Below are positions 7,621-16,114 of a stretch of 64,000 bases of DNA, piece after piece. Position numbers and translations under genes: made by a program. The notes under the pieces were generated by a model. That model saw only the letters and a program-made list of their open reading frames with translations, was not told the origin of the DNA and ran no database searches. Each line of letters starts with the position of its first letter. Within the stretch, counting starts at the first letter, position 1. This DNA is from Pseudobdellovibrionaceae bacterium (GTDB lineage: Bacteria > Bdellovibrionota > Bdellovibrionia > Bdellovibrionales > Bdellovibrionaceae). The DNA lies in assembly GCA_019637875.1 (NCBI GenBank), contig JAHBUW010000010.1:112889-176888 (forward strand). The letters run 5' to 3'.

Positions 7621-7740
7621 CTAAAAACGGATCTGATCCGTGAAGGCGCAGTGATCCGAGACGCCGTCCACAAACTCATCGGCCCCTCGCCTTCCGAGAC
7701 CGTGCGCGGCCTGAATATCGATTTCTTCGCATATCAGCAT
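7621..7740 (-). CDS. Possible 39-residue ORF downstream of the PIN gene
   Basis: Starts MLICEEIDIQAAHGLGRRG and ends DGVSDHCAFTDQIRF. The ATG has GAGGA about 10 bases upstream and the frame starts 11 bp after the PIN-gene stop on the same strand. The ending resembles the SDH block that closes endonuclease/exonuclease/phosphatase or M28 peptidase domains, so it may be a decayed gene end rather than a living gene. Low certainty. Confidence 0.25.
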   Translation of the reverse strand: MLICEEIDIQAAHGLGRRGADEFVDGVSDHCAFTDQIRF

Positions 7741-7751
7741 AGGGCGTGTCC

Positions 7752-8405
7752 TCAATTCGTGAAAATCGGCAGGACCGTCAACCGGTCGCCGTTGATCTCG
7801 ATTTCGAAACCGGTTTCGCGGAAGCGCTGCACGTGGTACTTTGGGTCGACGCAGGCCGGGGAAAAGCGGCACAGACCGTTGATGACCTTCCGGTCCCCCG
7901 TGACGAAATAAATCGGCGTGTCGCGGGTCCCGGACAGCGCCAGCAGCTCAGCGATAATATTCCGATCGCCGCGGCCGCGCCCCCCACCGATGTTCGCCTC
8001 TTCGAGAATACGCAAAGTTTCAGGCTTCGGAGCATGCCGGAAGACAGGGAAACGTCCCGAGAGAACTCCGGCGTCCATGACTTCGACTTCGCTGCGAATC
8101 GTGCCGACCATCCCGATGCGGTCAAAGATGTCCTGCCGAGCAAAAAATTGCGGGGTCGTCGTCTCGAAATGCCGGGCCAACGACTCGAACATCGCCGTCC
8201 GAGCGCCATCCCTCGGGACGGACAAGCTGACCTCCACAAGCACATTGATCAGATTGGTATCGAGGAAAACATCGGCCGCGGAAGAACGGCGTGAGCCCGC
8301 ACCGAACATCGGGAGGTGATGCACGCCCACGCAACGCGACTGCGCCAGGGCTTCCGAACCCATCCAAAGGCTAAAGAAAAAGATCAGGAACGTCTTCCAG
8401 TACAT
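7752..8405 (-). CDS. Secreted PIN-domain protein (putative RNase)
   Basis: A 217-residue protein with a Sec signal peptide (MYWKTFLIFFFSLWMGSEALA). The mature part carries the ordered PIN signatures: VFLDTNLINVL (first Asp), TIRSEVEVM (Glu), GRGDRNIIAELLAL (Asp) and YFVTGDRKVING (final Asp block). PIN domains are magnesium-dependent ribonucleases, normally cytosolic toxins of VapBC systems or rRNA-processing enzymes. No antitoxin gene is adjacent. All four acidic positions seem kept, so catalysis is plausible, with export to the periplasm or outside. The start at 8405 was chosen for the signal peptide; a longer frame to 8465 exists. Confidence 0.65.
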   Translation of the reverse strand: MYWKTFLIFFFSLWMGSEALAQSRCVGVHHLPMFGAGSRRSSAADVFLDTNLINVLVEVSLSVPRDGARTAMFESLARHFETTTPQFFARQDIFDRIGMVGTIRSEVEVMDAGVLSGRFPVFRHAPKPETLRILEEANIGGGRGRGDRNIIAELLALSGTRDTPIYFVTGDRKVINGLCRFSPACVDPKYHVQRFRETGFEIEINGDRLTVLPIFTN

Positions 8406-8582
8406 AGCGAACTCATTCGCAATATAACCCCGCCCTCCCGGAAACGACAGGGGGCAAGCCCGCATCCAGAGGACAAGGACCTAAAATACAGGCTTGTCAA
8501 AAAGAGGAACACCGAACCCCACGAGGCGTTTCTGACACACAAGCGGGACTGGCCGCCCGCCACCAAAAGGAAGAAGGTCCCT

Positions 8583-10109
8583 TTAGGCTTTCTTCGAGTC
8601 GTCGGCAGCTTTGTTCAGGCCGGATTTGATCTTCATCGTCGGGAACAACAGGATGTCGCGGATCGAGGGGCGATCGGTCAGGACCATCACCAAGCGCTCG
8701 ATACCGAGGCCCACGCCGCCTGTCGGGGGCATGCCGGAGTCGATCGCCAGGATGAAATCCTCGTCCATGGGATGTGCTTCTTCGTCGATCGTGCGTTTCG
8801 CTTCTTGCTCCTTCAGTCGATTGTACTGCTCTTCGGGATCGTTCAATTCCGAATAGGAATTGCCGAGCTCCATACCGCAGACAAAGGGTTCGAAACGTTC
8901 GACCAGTGCCGGATTCGACCGATGCACTTTGGTCAAAGGCGAGATCTCGATGGGGTGATCCATGACGATCGTCGGCTGGATACACTCCTTCTCGGCCGTC
9001 GCTTCGAAAATCTTCATCACCATCTCGCCGCGCGAGAGCGGCTTTTCGATGTCGACGCCGTACTTGCGGCAAGCCTGGAAAAGCTCGTCGAGCGATGCCT
9101 TTTCGGGATCGATCTTGCCGTACTCGCGGCAGCCGTCGTAAACGGTCAAGCGGCGCCACGGGGGCGTGAAGTCGATCTCGGTGCCTTGGAACGTGACCTT
9201 CATCGAACCGGTCACTTTTTCGGCGACGGTCGCGACCAGGTTTTCGAAACGTTTCATCTGATCATTGTAGTCCGTATAGGCTTCGTACCACTCCATCATC
9301 GTGAATTCGGGATTATGGGTGCGGTCGATGCCTTCGTTACGGAAGTTGCGGCCAATCTCGAAGACCTTTTCAAAACCGCCCACCACCAAACGTTTAAGAT
9401 AAAGCTCGGGCGAGATCTTGAGATACAACTTCATATCGAGAGCGCGGTGGTGCGTATCGAAGGGATGCGCCGAGGCGCCGCCGTACACGGGCTGCAGGAC
9501 CGGCGTTTCGACCTCCATGAAGCCTTCGTTTTCCATCCAGGTGCGGATCTCGCGCACGATTTTCGAGCGTGCGACGAAGACCTTGCGCGACTCTTCGTCC
9601 GAGATCAGATCCAGGTGGCGGTGACGGTATTTGATTTCGACGTCCGCGATGCCGTGGAACTTCTCGGGCAAGGGCTCGAGAGTTTTCGTCAGGATCTCGA
9701 ACTTCGTGCAGTGCAAAGACAATTCACCCCGCTGCGTGCGGAAGACGAAACCCTCGATCCCGACGATGTCGCCGAGGTCGATGAGGTTAAACGCCGTGCG
9801 CTCGGTCTCGGTGAGTTCTTCGTTACGGAAATAGACCTGCATGGAGCCGGTCTGATCCTGGATATTGAAGAACGACGCTTTCCCCATCGCCCGCAAAGTC
9901 ATGAGTCGGCCCGCGACGCGGAACTTCGACTCTTCCTTTTTCTCCCCGTTTTGCAAAGCTTGGAACTCCGCTTTCAATTGCGCGAGATTGGCGTTGCGCT
10001 CGTACTTGTACGGGAAGGGGTTGATCCCTTTCCCGCGCAGTTCGGTGAGCTTGCGGCGCTTTTCGGCGCGCAGGGGATTTTCATTACCGGGTGTATTCAC
10101 GTCGCTCAT
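8583..10109 (-). CDS. lysS: Lysyl-tRNA synthetase, class II
   Basis: A 508-residue class II synthetase that charges tRNA-Lys. An N-terminal OB-fold anticodon-binding domain (FRVAGRLMTLRAMGKASFF) covers residues 60-160. The catalytic core has motif 2 (GRNFRNEGIDRTHNPEFTMME) and motif 3 (GLGIERLVMVLTDRPSIRD). Length is usual for bacteria. GGAGA lies before the ATG at 10109. The class I aldolase gene ends 13 bp upstream on the same strand, so the two are likely co-transcribed. The C-terminus has a short lysine-rich extension (KSGLNKAADDSKKA). Confidence 0.97.
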   Translation of the reverse strand: MSDVNTPGNENPLRAEKRRKLTELRGKGINPFPYKYERNANLAQLKAEFQALQNGEKKEESKFRVAGRLMTLRAMGKASFFNIQDQTGSMQVYFRNEELTETERTAFNLIDLGDIVGIEGFVFRTQRGELSLHCTKFEILTKTLEPLPEKFHGIADVEIKYRHRHLDLISDEESRKVFVARSKIVREIRTWMENEGFMEVETPVLQPVYGGASAHPFDTHHRALDMKLYLKISPELYLKRLVVGGFEKVFEIGRNFRNEGIDRTHNPEFTMMEWYEAYTDYNDQMKRFENLVATVAEKVTGSMKVTFQGTEIDFTPPWRRLTVYDGCREYGKIDPEKASLDELFQACRKYGVDIEKPLSRGEMVMKIFEATAEKECIQPTIVMDHPIEISPLTKVHRSNPALVERFEPFVCGMELGNSYSELNDPEEQYNRLKEQEAKRTIDEEAHPMDEDFILAIDSGMPPTGGVGLGIERLVMVLTDRPSIRDILLFPTMKIKSGLNKAADDSKKA

Positions 10110-10122
10110 TCATGGTCTCCGA

Positions 10123-11043
10123 TTAAACGTTTCCGCGAAAAGCGTCTTGAACCGAGTGCAGCAATGCAATCGATTCTTTCTTGGGACGCTGGAAGGCATT
10201 GCGGCCCATGATCGAACCGAAGCCTCCGCCCCGGGCGATCTCTTTCACTTCATTGATCAGATCGTCCGTGCCCTTGGCCTCGCCACCCGAGAAGATGATG
10301 ACGCGTTTGCCGTTGAACGCCGACTGCACGACGTGCTGGATACGATCCGAAAGGGTCGCGACCTTGATGCCTTGTTTTTCGTAAACCTTGCGGGCCGCTT
10401 CTTGTTCGATGTGCGCGGTCGGGGGTTTCACCTTGATGAAGTGCGCGCCCAATTGCGCCGCGATCTGCGCGCAGTAGGCGATGACGTCGATGGCGGTCTC
10501 GCCCTCTTTCGAGAGCTGCTCGCCGCGCGCGTAGGCCCACAGCACGACCACGAGACCGGCTTTTTTCGCCGCCGCTGCCGCCGCCATGATCTCTTCGTAC
10601 ATCTCTTTACGCATCGCCGATCCGGGATAAACGGTGAAGCCGATGCCCACGCAACCCAGACGAAGGGCATCGTCCACGCCCGCCGTCAGGGCCGAGATCG
10701 GCGCTTTCGGGTTGAAGAGCGTTTCGGAGTTGTTCATTTTCAGGATCAACGGAATCTCACCGGCGTAGTCACGCGCGATGGCCTCGATGAAACCCAAGGG
10801 TGCGGCGTAAGCATTACAACCCGATTCGATGGCAAGCTCCACGTGGTAGGTCGGATCGTAAGCGTCGGGATTCATCGCGAAGCTGCGCGCGGGACCGTGC
10901 TCGAAACCTTGATCCACGGGCAGAATCACGAGTTTGCCGGTGCCGGCCAGACGACCGTGGTTCAGCAGACGGGCCATATTGGCCAGGGTTCCGGGGTTGT
11001 CAGCGCCATACCAGCTTAAAATCTCGCGGACTCGGGGAGTCAT
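10123..11043 (-). CDS. Class I fructose-bisphosphate aldolase (DhnA/FbaB type)
   Basis: A 306-residue TIM-barrel aldolase of the archaeal/bacterial DhnA family, which cleaves fructose 1,6-bisphosphate through a Schiff-base lysine. Motifs: LVILPVDQGFEHGP near the N-terminus, LILKMNNSETL, the active lysine strand AHFIKVKPPTA, and the phosphate-binding ends RVIIFSGGEAKG and GGFGSIMGRNAFQR. GAGGTGA precedes the ATG. It is the first gene of a two-gene unit with lysS and has a plausible sigma-70 promoter. It is metal-independent, unlike the class II enzyme. Confidence 0.9.
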   Translation of the reverse strand: MTPRVREILSWYGADNPGTLANMARLLNHGRLAGTGKLVILPVDQGFEHGPARSFAMNPDAYDPTYHVELAIESGCNAYAAPLGFIEAIARDYAGEIPLILKMNNSETLFNPKAPISALTAGVDDALRLGCVGIGFTVYPGSAMRKEMYEEIMAAAAAAKKAGLVVVLWAYARGEQLSKEGETAIDVIAYCAQIAAQLGAHFIKVKPPTAHIEQEAARKVYEKQGIKVATLSDRIQHVVQSAFNGKRVIIFSGGEAKGTDDLINEVKEIARGGGFGSIMGRNAFQRPKKESIALLHSVQDAFRGNV

Positions 11044-11080
11044 CGGTTCACCTCAGGGGAAGGGGTTTTGAGAGGCGTTC

Positions 11081-11109
11081 AACCTAGCCCCCGCCCCCCT
11101 TGAAATCAA
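11081..11109 (-). promoter_or_regulatory. Candidate sigma-70 promoter for the aldolase-lysS unit
   Basis: Read on the minus strand: TTGATT, 17-base spacer, TAGGTT, ending 38 bp before the aldolase start codon. The -35 is good and the -10 moderate. It lies back to back with the promoter of the Nfu-type gene. Confidence 0.4.
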
Positions 11110-11117
11110 GGAGTCGG

Positions 11118-11146
11118 TTGACGCTTTCCCCTCACGGGCGTACAAG
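11118..11146 (+). promoter_or_regulatory. Candidate sigma-70 promoter for the Nfu-YjbQ unit
   Basis: TTGACG, exactly 17 bases, TACAAG (five of six and four of six matches to consensus). The start of transcription would fall near 11153, with GAGGTG and the ATG at 11172 just after. The best promoter match seen in the window. Confidence 0.6.
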
Positions 11147-11171
11147 AAATGCGAAATAATGAGGTGCGTAA

Positions 11172-11720
11172 ATGTCCGTTTCCGTTCGCCCTGAACCCAC
11201 GCCGAATCCGGCCACCATGAAATTCCAGTTTTCCGAGCGTCTGTCGGAGAAGACCCAGGAGTTCGCCTCGGCTCAAGAGACCGACATCTCGCCGCTGGCG
11301 CAGAAGCTCTTCGGTTTTCCCTGGACGGAAAAGGTCTTCATCGGACCGGATTTCGTGACCGTCACCAAACAAGACTGGGTCGACTGGGACGTTCTGCAAG
11401 AGCCCCTCGCCGGCCTGATTGCCGAGCACTTCGAAGCGGGACAACCCCTGTGGGTCGACTATACGCCCTCGAATGACTACGACGACGGCGATACCGATAT
11501 TGTGAAAAGCATCAAAGATGCCCTCGCTCGCGACATCCGCCCCGTCGTCGCGATGGACGGTGGCGACATCGTCTTCGCGAAATTCGAAGATGGCATTTTG
11601 ACTCTGCAAATGAAGGGCGCCTGCGCGGGCTGCCCCTCGTCGCAAGCCACGCTGAAAGAAGGGATCGAGGTCCGCATGAAGGAGCTCTTCCCCGAAATCC
11701 GCGAAGTCCAAGCGATGTAG
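11172..11720 (+). CDS. Nfu-type iron-sulfur scaffold protein
   Basis: A 182-residue protein with an Nfu N-terminal domain (residues 1-90, starting VRPEPTPNPATMKF and holding FPWTEKVFIGPDFVTV) and a NifU-like C-terminal domain (residues 110-180) with the cluster-binding CxxC in KGACAGCPSS. It receives and passes on 4Fe-4S clusters in the cytoplasm. The domain order matches mitochondrial NFU1 and many proteobacterial relatives. GAGGTG precedes the ATG and a good promoter lies upstream. YjbQ follows 4 bp downstream. Confidence 0.92.
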   Translation: MSVSVRPEPTPNPATMKFQFSERLSEKTQEFASAQETDISPLAQKLFGFPWTEKVFIGPDFVTVTKQDWVDWDVLQEPLAGLIAEHFEAGQPLWVDYTPSNDYDDGDTDIVKSIKDALARDIRPVVAMDGGDIVFAKFEDGILTLQMKGACAGCPSSQATLKEGIEVRMKELFPEIREVQAM

Positions 11721-11724
11721 TTCG

Positions 11725-12228
11725 ATGAAGTACAGCTGGAGCCTGAGTCCCCACGACTGCCCCGGTTTTCAGCGCTTCGAAAAAGTCGACCATGTCGAGG
11801 CGGGCGCGCAAGTCCACCATACGGAGTATATTCACGTCCGCCTTCCCGCCCGCTACGCCCTCGCGAACATCACCGAATATGTGCAAGAGGTTGTCGACCG
11901 CGCGGGCGTGCGCGACGGCTTCGCCTTCGTCTCGGCCATGCACATCACGGCCGGCGTTTACATCAACGATGCCGAGAGCGGTCTTTTGAAAGACATCTCG
12001 GTCTGGCTCGAAAATCTGGCGCCTTACGGCAAAGACTACCGCCACCATCAGACCGGTGAAGACAACGGCGACGCCCATCTGAAATCCTACCTGACGAATC
12101 ACGCGCTCACCGCGCCCGTCACGAAGGGCCGCCTCGATTTCGGGACCTGGCAGCAGATTTTCTACGCCGAGTTCGACGGCGAACGCGACAAACGTCTCCT
12201 CGTGAAGGTGACGGGCCTCAAGGCGTAG
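11725..12228 (+). CDS. yjbQ: YjbQ/UPF0047 family protein (secondary thiamine-phosphate synthase-like)
   Basis: A 167-residue protein of the YjbQ family, with HITAGVYINDAESGLLKDI, then NGDAHLKSYLTNH and GTWQQIFYAEFDG, holding the conserved histidines, acidic residues and the final KRLLVKVTG strand. E. coli YjbQ has weak thiamine-phosphate synthase activity and its physiological role is unsettled. Only 4 bp separate it from the Nfu gene, so they form an operon. A 16-bp palindrome (TTCACGAAATCGTGAA) starts right after the stop at 12229. Confidence 0.88.
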   Translation: MKYSWSLSPHDCPGFQRFEKVDHVEAGAQVHHTEYIHVRLPARYALANITEYVQEVVDRAGVRDGFAFVSAMHITAGVYINDAESGLLKDISVWLENLAPYGKDYRHHQTGEDNGDAHLKSYLTNHALTAPVTKGRLDFGTWQQIFYAEFDGERDKRLLVKVTGLKA

Positions 12229-12296
12229 TTCACGAAATCGTGAACGGGCGAAATCCTGACTTTTCTTGACGCGCGAATCGCGGTAACTCCCCGCTC

Positions 12297-12662
12297 ATGA
12301 AAATCTTCGTACTTTTGTTTCTGTTTTTGGCTCCCCGCTTCGGTTTCGCGGACATCCTGAAACCTCAAGACGGCGACGCCTTCGTCTGCGTCGATTCCGT
12401 TTCGGGCTTCAAATACGAGCTGCGCATCGTGGATCTCGCGAACGAAGAAGCGAAGATCCAAGTCTACGATGCCCAGGGCCTCGCCGGATCGAGCTATGCG
12501 GGCGCCGACGCCGTCGTGATCGAAAGCTACGACGCACTCAACTTCGTGACGATCGTGCTCGGCCTCATTCAAGAGAACATCCGTTTCGAAAACTACGACT
12601 TGAATTCCGCGCTCTACATCGATGGGGGCGACAGTCGGCCGATGTCGTGTCAGGAGCTTTGA
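12297..12662 (+). CDS. Small secreted protein, unknown
   Basis: A 121-residue protein with an aromatic-rich signal peptide (MKIFVLLFLFLAPRFGFA). The mature domain looks like a compact beta-rich fold (DAFVCVDSVSGFKYELRIVDL), with one cysteine near the start and one near the end (MSCQEL), perhaps a disulfide. Its stop overlaps the start of the ArsC-like gene (TGATG), implying coupling. No family recognised. Confidence 0.7.
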   Translation: MKIFVLLFLFLAPRFGFADILKPQDGDAFVCVDSVSGFKYELRIVDLANEEAKIQVYDAQGLAGSSYAGADAVVIESYDALNFVTIVLGLIQENIRFENYDLNSALYIDGGDSRPMSCQEL

Positions 12663-13006
12663 TGGCGCGGTGGACGCTCTACCACAATCCCAGTTGCAGT
12701 AAGAGCCGCGAAGCCCTCGCGGCTTTACGTGAACGCGACGTCGATCTCGAAGTCGTCGAGTATCTGAAAACGCCGCTGACGGAGCGGGAACTCGCATCGC
12801 TCATCATCGAACTCGATACTGACGTTGCGCGGCTCGTCCGCCAGAAGGAAGAGCTTTTCCTGGCGGCGCCCTTCGACACAAAAGATCCGAAAACCGTGGC
12901 GAGCCGCCTGGCCGAAACGCCCCGCCTTCTTGAACGTCCCCTCTTGCGGGGCGAGGGCCGGGTCACCATCGGTCGTCCCCTTGAGGATCTGCTCGCCCGT
13001 CTTTGA
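12662..13006 (+). CDS. ArsC/Spx-family arsenate reductase-like protein
   Basis: A 114-residue thioredoxin-fold protein. TLYHNPSCSKSREAL holds the catalytic Cys12 of glutaredoxin-coupled ArsC enzymes, and the second half has the usual RPLLRGEGRVTIGRP with an arginine for oxyanion binding. E. coli relatives are ArsC and YfgD. With no ars operon around, a role as a general oxidoreductase is as likely as arsenate reduction. I took the ATG at 12662 that overlaps the previous stop; a frame from 12647 would add five residues. Confidence 0.85.
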   Translation: MARWTLYHNPSCSKSREALAALRERDVDLEVVEYLKTPLTERELASLIIELDTDVARLVRQKEELFLAAPFDTKDPKTVASRLAETPRLLERPLLRGEGRVTIGRPLEDLLARL

Positions 13007-13139
13007 GATATTTTCAAGGCGAGAGGCCCGTCGCCCCGTCTTCTCGAAATGAGGGGGCGCACAACCCATCGCGATTTCTTTGGGGACGCATCGAGAAAGC
13101 CGTCTTGAGGGGAACACGCAGGGGCGGGTATCTCACGGC

Positions 13140-14750
13140 ATGCGTTTTTTGATTCCGCTCCTGTTCACAATCGCGGCCCAAGCCCAAACTCTACGCACCG
13201 ACTACTCGATGGGGAACTACGGCTACAAACCGGGTTCCTCCATGAACGTCGAGACGCTCGTCAACGTCCTCAAAAAAGGCGACGCACGCGACGTCCCCAC
13301 GGCGCTCCGGCTTTTCAAAGCGGCAGCCCCCGAGTACTTCGAAAACTTCGTCTTGATCTACCGCTCGCAGTCCTTGCAGGAATCAAGCTTCCAGGCGCCG
13401 CGCGTTCTTTTATTCGATCCTTCCGGTGAACTTGTCGTCACCTTCAACGGCCACCCCCAACATCGCGGCTACGGGAAGCTCGAGCTGATGCAGTTCCGCG
13501 GCGACACGATGAAATTCGAGTTCCGCGAGATCGACTTCACGCCGAACGGTCCCAAACTCTCCGACGCCAATCCGAAAACCTGTTTGCAGTGCCACCAGTC
13601 CGCCGCGCGCGCGGGCGTCGATCCCCGTCCCAACTGGGAACCCTACAACGTCTGGCCGGGGGCCTACGGTTCCGAGTCGGGCCGCCTGTGGCCGCGGAAC
13701 TCCTACGAAGCGAACAAATTCCGCGGCGACGACCGGATCATGGTCGAAGAGCAGCCGCGCGAGCGCGCGGAGCTCACCCGCTTCTGGAACGTGACCCGCC
13801 CCGCGGATGAACGTTACGCCCTTCTGGAGACGCCGAAGAAAGCCCGGACCGCGAAGGGCGTCGACTTCGACGAGATCGCGCACCAGTCCGTTTCGTTCAC
13901 CGACATCCTTTCGAACCTGAGCCTGCGCCGCATGGTGCGCCTCGCGCAGACGGACAATCCCGCCGCTTACGCGCGCGTAAAGCACAACCTCGTGCATCTT
14001 TACCGCTGCGACAATCTGGCGCTCGCCGACGAGGACCGGCTGGGCCTCGTCGCGCGCGTGAACGCCCAGGGCATCTTCCGCATCACGACCGAAAAAGTGC
14101 AGCCCCCGCCCTACGGCGCTGGCGGCCCCTCCGAGGATGGGTACAACCGTGCGGACGGCGACTACCGTTTGGTCACGCCGCCCGCGCGCTGGGAACACAG
14201 CTTCTCGGAGCAGCTGACGCTTCTTTTCGAAAGCCAAGGCGTCTCGACCCTCGATTGGTCGACGGACTTCGGAACCCGTGGACGTTTCGCGTTCACCGAG
14301 CGCTTCGGTCGTCCCTCGAATCTGCGGGTCATGCGTTTTCTGGCCGAGGAGCAGGAGTTCGAACTTGGCAAAATGAGTTGCGACGAGCTGAAACCGCTCG
14401 CCGAAGCCGAAGGTCTGAAATTCGCCGCGTGGCTGAAGACCTACAACGTTCCCGCCGAAGCGATCCGGCCCGCCGCGAACCCGCAAGCCCTGCTCGCCCG
14501 CTGCGCGAGCTGCCACACGGACGTCGCCTCTTCGGAAGCGCCCTGGATCCCCTTCGACCAGCCGGCCGCCCTTTCCCGCGTCTTACGCGAGGGACGGGCC
14601 GCGAGCGGACGCCCGCTCTGGGACGAGATGCAGTACCGACTCAGCGATCACGCCCGCCTCACGGACCAGATGCCGCCGGCGCTTCGCCGGCCCGAACCCG
14701 AGGACCGCCAGGCGCTCCTGCGGTATTTGAACCAACTCCGCGAGCGCTGA
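13140..14750 (+). CDS. Periplasmic di-haem c-type cytochrome-like protein
   Basis: A 536-residue exported protein (signal MRFLIPLLFTIAAQA) with two haem c attachment motifs: CLQCH at residues 148-152 and CASCH at 455-459. After the second motif comes a DQMPPALRRPEPED block, whose methionine is a likely sixth haem ligand as in class I cytochromes. The 300 residues between the motifs match nothing I recognise. It may take part in periplasmic electron transfer or peroxide handling; the long middle domain argues against a simple MauG/CcpA peroxidase. Only a weak ribosome site precedes the ATG at 13140, chosen for the signal peptide. Confidence 0.75.
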   Translation: MRFLIPLLFTIAAQAQTLRTDYSMGNYGYKPGSSMNVETLVNVLKKGDARDVPTALRLFKAAAPEYFENFVLIYRSQSLQESSFQAPRVLLFDPSGELVVTFNGHPQHRGYGKLELMQFRGDTMKFEFREIDFTPNGPKLSDANPKTCLQCHQSAARAGVDPRPNWEPYNVWPGAYGSESGRLWPRNSYEANKFRGDDRIMVEEQPRERAELTRFWNVTRPADERYALLETPKKARTAKGVDFDEIAHQSVSFTDILSNLSLRRMVRLAQTDNPAAYARVKHNLVHLYRCDNLALADEDRLGLVARVNAQGIFRITTEKVQPPPYGAGGPSEDGYNRADGDYRLVTPPARWEHSFSEQLTLLFESQGVSTLDWSTDFGTRGRFAFTERFGRPSNLRVMRFLAEEQEFELGKMSCDELKPLAEAEGLKFAAWLKTYNVPAEAIRPAANPQALLARCASCHTDVASSEAPWIPFDQPAALSRVLREGRAASGRPLWDEMQYRLSDHARLTDQMPPALRRPEPEDRQALLRYLNQLRER

Positions 14751-14818
14751 CGCTGAAATTCCGACTGTCCAAAAACCCGACAGGGGCGGCGGCCCCCGCG
14801 CCCTGTTAGACTCCGGCG

Positions 14819-16114
14819 ATGAACGTCCGCACGCTCCTCTGTTTCCTGATTGTGGGTTTTTCGATGCTCGGCTGCGTGAAAGAGCCGAACATGATCGGCG
14901 GTCACGACGGTGGCGGCGGCGTTTCGCCGAAGTCGACCCCGGCCGAGGTCAAGGCCGCGATTACGATGGCGTTCAAACTCGCGACGGCGGATGACCTCCG
15001 CCGGAATATTTTCCGCCGCTTCATGATCGACGGCGCCCAAGAGACCTACGCGGACCGCCTGTATTACAAAATGGGCAAGGTCGAACTTATTTTCCCCGAG
15101 CTGTCGGGAATGCAGCCCAAACCGTTACGGTGGAAAGATCAGAATCTGAACGTCTTGCTTCGCAGTCCCGTGATCGATGCCTTGAAGACCGCGAAACTCA
15201 ACCTGCTCGAGCAAGGCTATTGCCCCGCGCCCGATAAACAACATGCGGACGCGTCGGTTTCCAAATTCGCTTTCGACGCGGAGATTTGTTTCAGCGTCGA
15301 ATCGCTCACGCGTATTCCCAAATCCGCGCTCTACAAAGAAGTTTTCTCGCTCCTTTTCCACGAGACCGTCCATATGGCCGGCGGCGACGAAAAAGAGGCG
15401 AATCAATGGCAAGAGCTTTTCGCCGAATACTACGCGGCCAACTTCGGTTATATGGCCGAACGCAAACTCGAGGATGAGCACCGGTCGATCATCATCAAGT
15501 CGATGGGCATGCTGTTGGCCTCGCTGCTGACCCTTCAGCAACCGGACTTCCGCGATGAGGCACGCGCGGTTTCTGTCATGACGGCCGTGGCGGCCCAGCT
15601 CGCGACCATGCCCAAGATGTACGACCCGATCGTACTGGAGATCTCGCTCAAACCCAAACGCCCCGAGTTCTTGAACAACTACGTGAATTCCATTCTGGCG
15701 ACGATGTCCCAGGGCTGGAAACTGACAAGTTTAGGACTCATTTTTCAGTCGGTGAAAGAGGGGAAGGAACCGACCTTGCCCTCACCGCTCCCGACCGGCA
15801 AGGAGTTGGACAACTACGTCCAATTGATGTTCGAGCAAGTCGGAGTGATCGCCACGAACCTCAAATCGGTTGTGGGCGGATCTGAGAAATCGACGTGCCT
15901 GCTTCCCGAAGGACACCTGTCGGAGCTCTTGACGTTGCAATTGTCGGAAGGCGACATTTTGATGCTCGGGCCGGCGCCGCTCCCGCCGCGCGTTTGCGAC
16001 CCGGACACGAAGGTCTTCACTTTTTCAGTTCAAACCAATCCAGATTCAGGCAAGCCAGAGTCTCGGACGGAGAATCCTGAATCCCCCGCACAAACTCCTG
16101 AATCAGCGCCATGA
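14819..16114 (+). CDS. HExxH metalloprotease-like lipoprotein
   Basis: A 431-residue lipoprotein (lipobox MLGC, Cys about 19) followed by a glycine-rich linker. LLFHETVHMAGGDE at residue 181 is a zinc-peptidase HExxH motif, and the downstream WQELFAEYYAANFGY supplies a glutamate about 19 residues on, as in gluzincins. Probably a surface or periplasmic peptidase. The last about 32 residues (from VQTNPDSG) are polar, low-complexity and lie opposite the end of the TIGR02147 gene, so the original stop may have been lost or the tail is recent. Confidence 0.65.
   Translation: MNVRTLLCFLIVGFSMLGCVKEPNMIGGHDGGGGVSPKSTPAEVKAAITMAFKLATADDLRRNIFRRFMIDGAQETYADRLYYKMGKVELIFPELSGMQPKPLRWKDQNLNVLLRSPVIDALKTAKLNLLEQGYCPAPDKQHADASVSKFAFDAEICFSVESLTRIPKSALYKEVFSLLFHETVHMAGGDEKEANQWQELFAEYYAANFGYMAERKLEDEHRSIIIKSMGMLLASLLTLQQPDFRDEARAVSVMTAVAAQLATMPKMYDPIVLEISLKPKRPEFLNNYVNSILATMSQGWKLTSLGLIFQSVKEGKEPTLPSPLPTGKELDNYVQLMFEQVGVIATNLKSVVGGSEKSTCLLPEGHLSELLTLQLSEGDILMLGPAPLPPRVCDPDTKVFTFSVQTNPDSGKPESRTENPESPAQTPESAP

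Noticed and set aside
7566..7751. Remnant of an EEP or M28 peptidase in the gap after the PIN gene
   Set aside because: Only a short SDH-type ending (GVSDHCAF) is seen. Too little to call a pseudogene; listed only as a low-confidence small frame.
8472..8500. TTGACA on the minus strand as promoter of the PIN gene
   Set aside because: No -10 hexamer at 16-18 bases; the nearest TATTTT is only 6 bases away.
8316..10211. 631-residue plus-strand frame opposite lysS
   Set aside because: Antisense of a clear lysyl-tRNA synthetase; composition is that of a GC-bias artefact.
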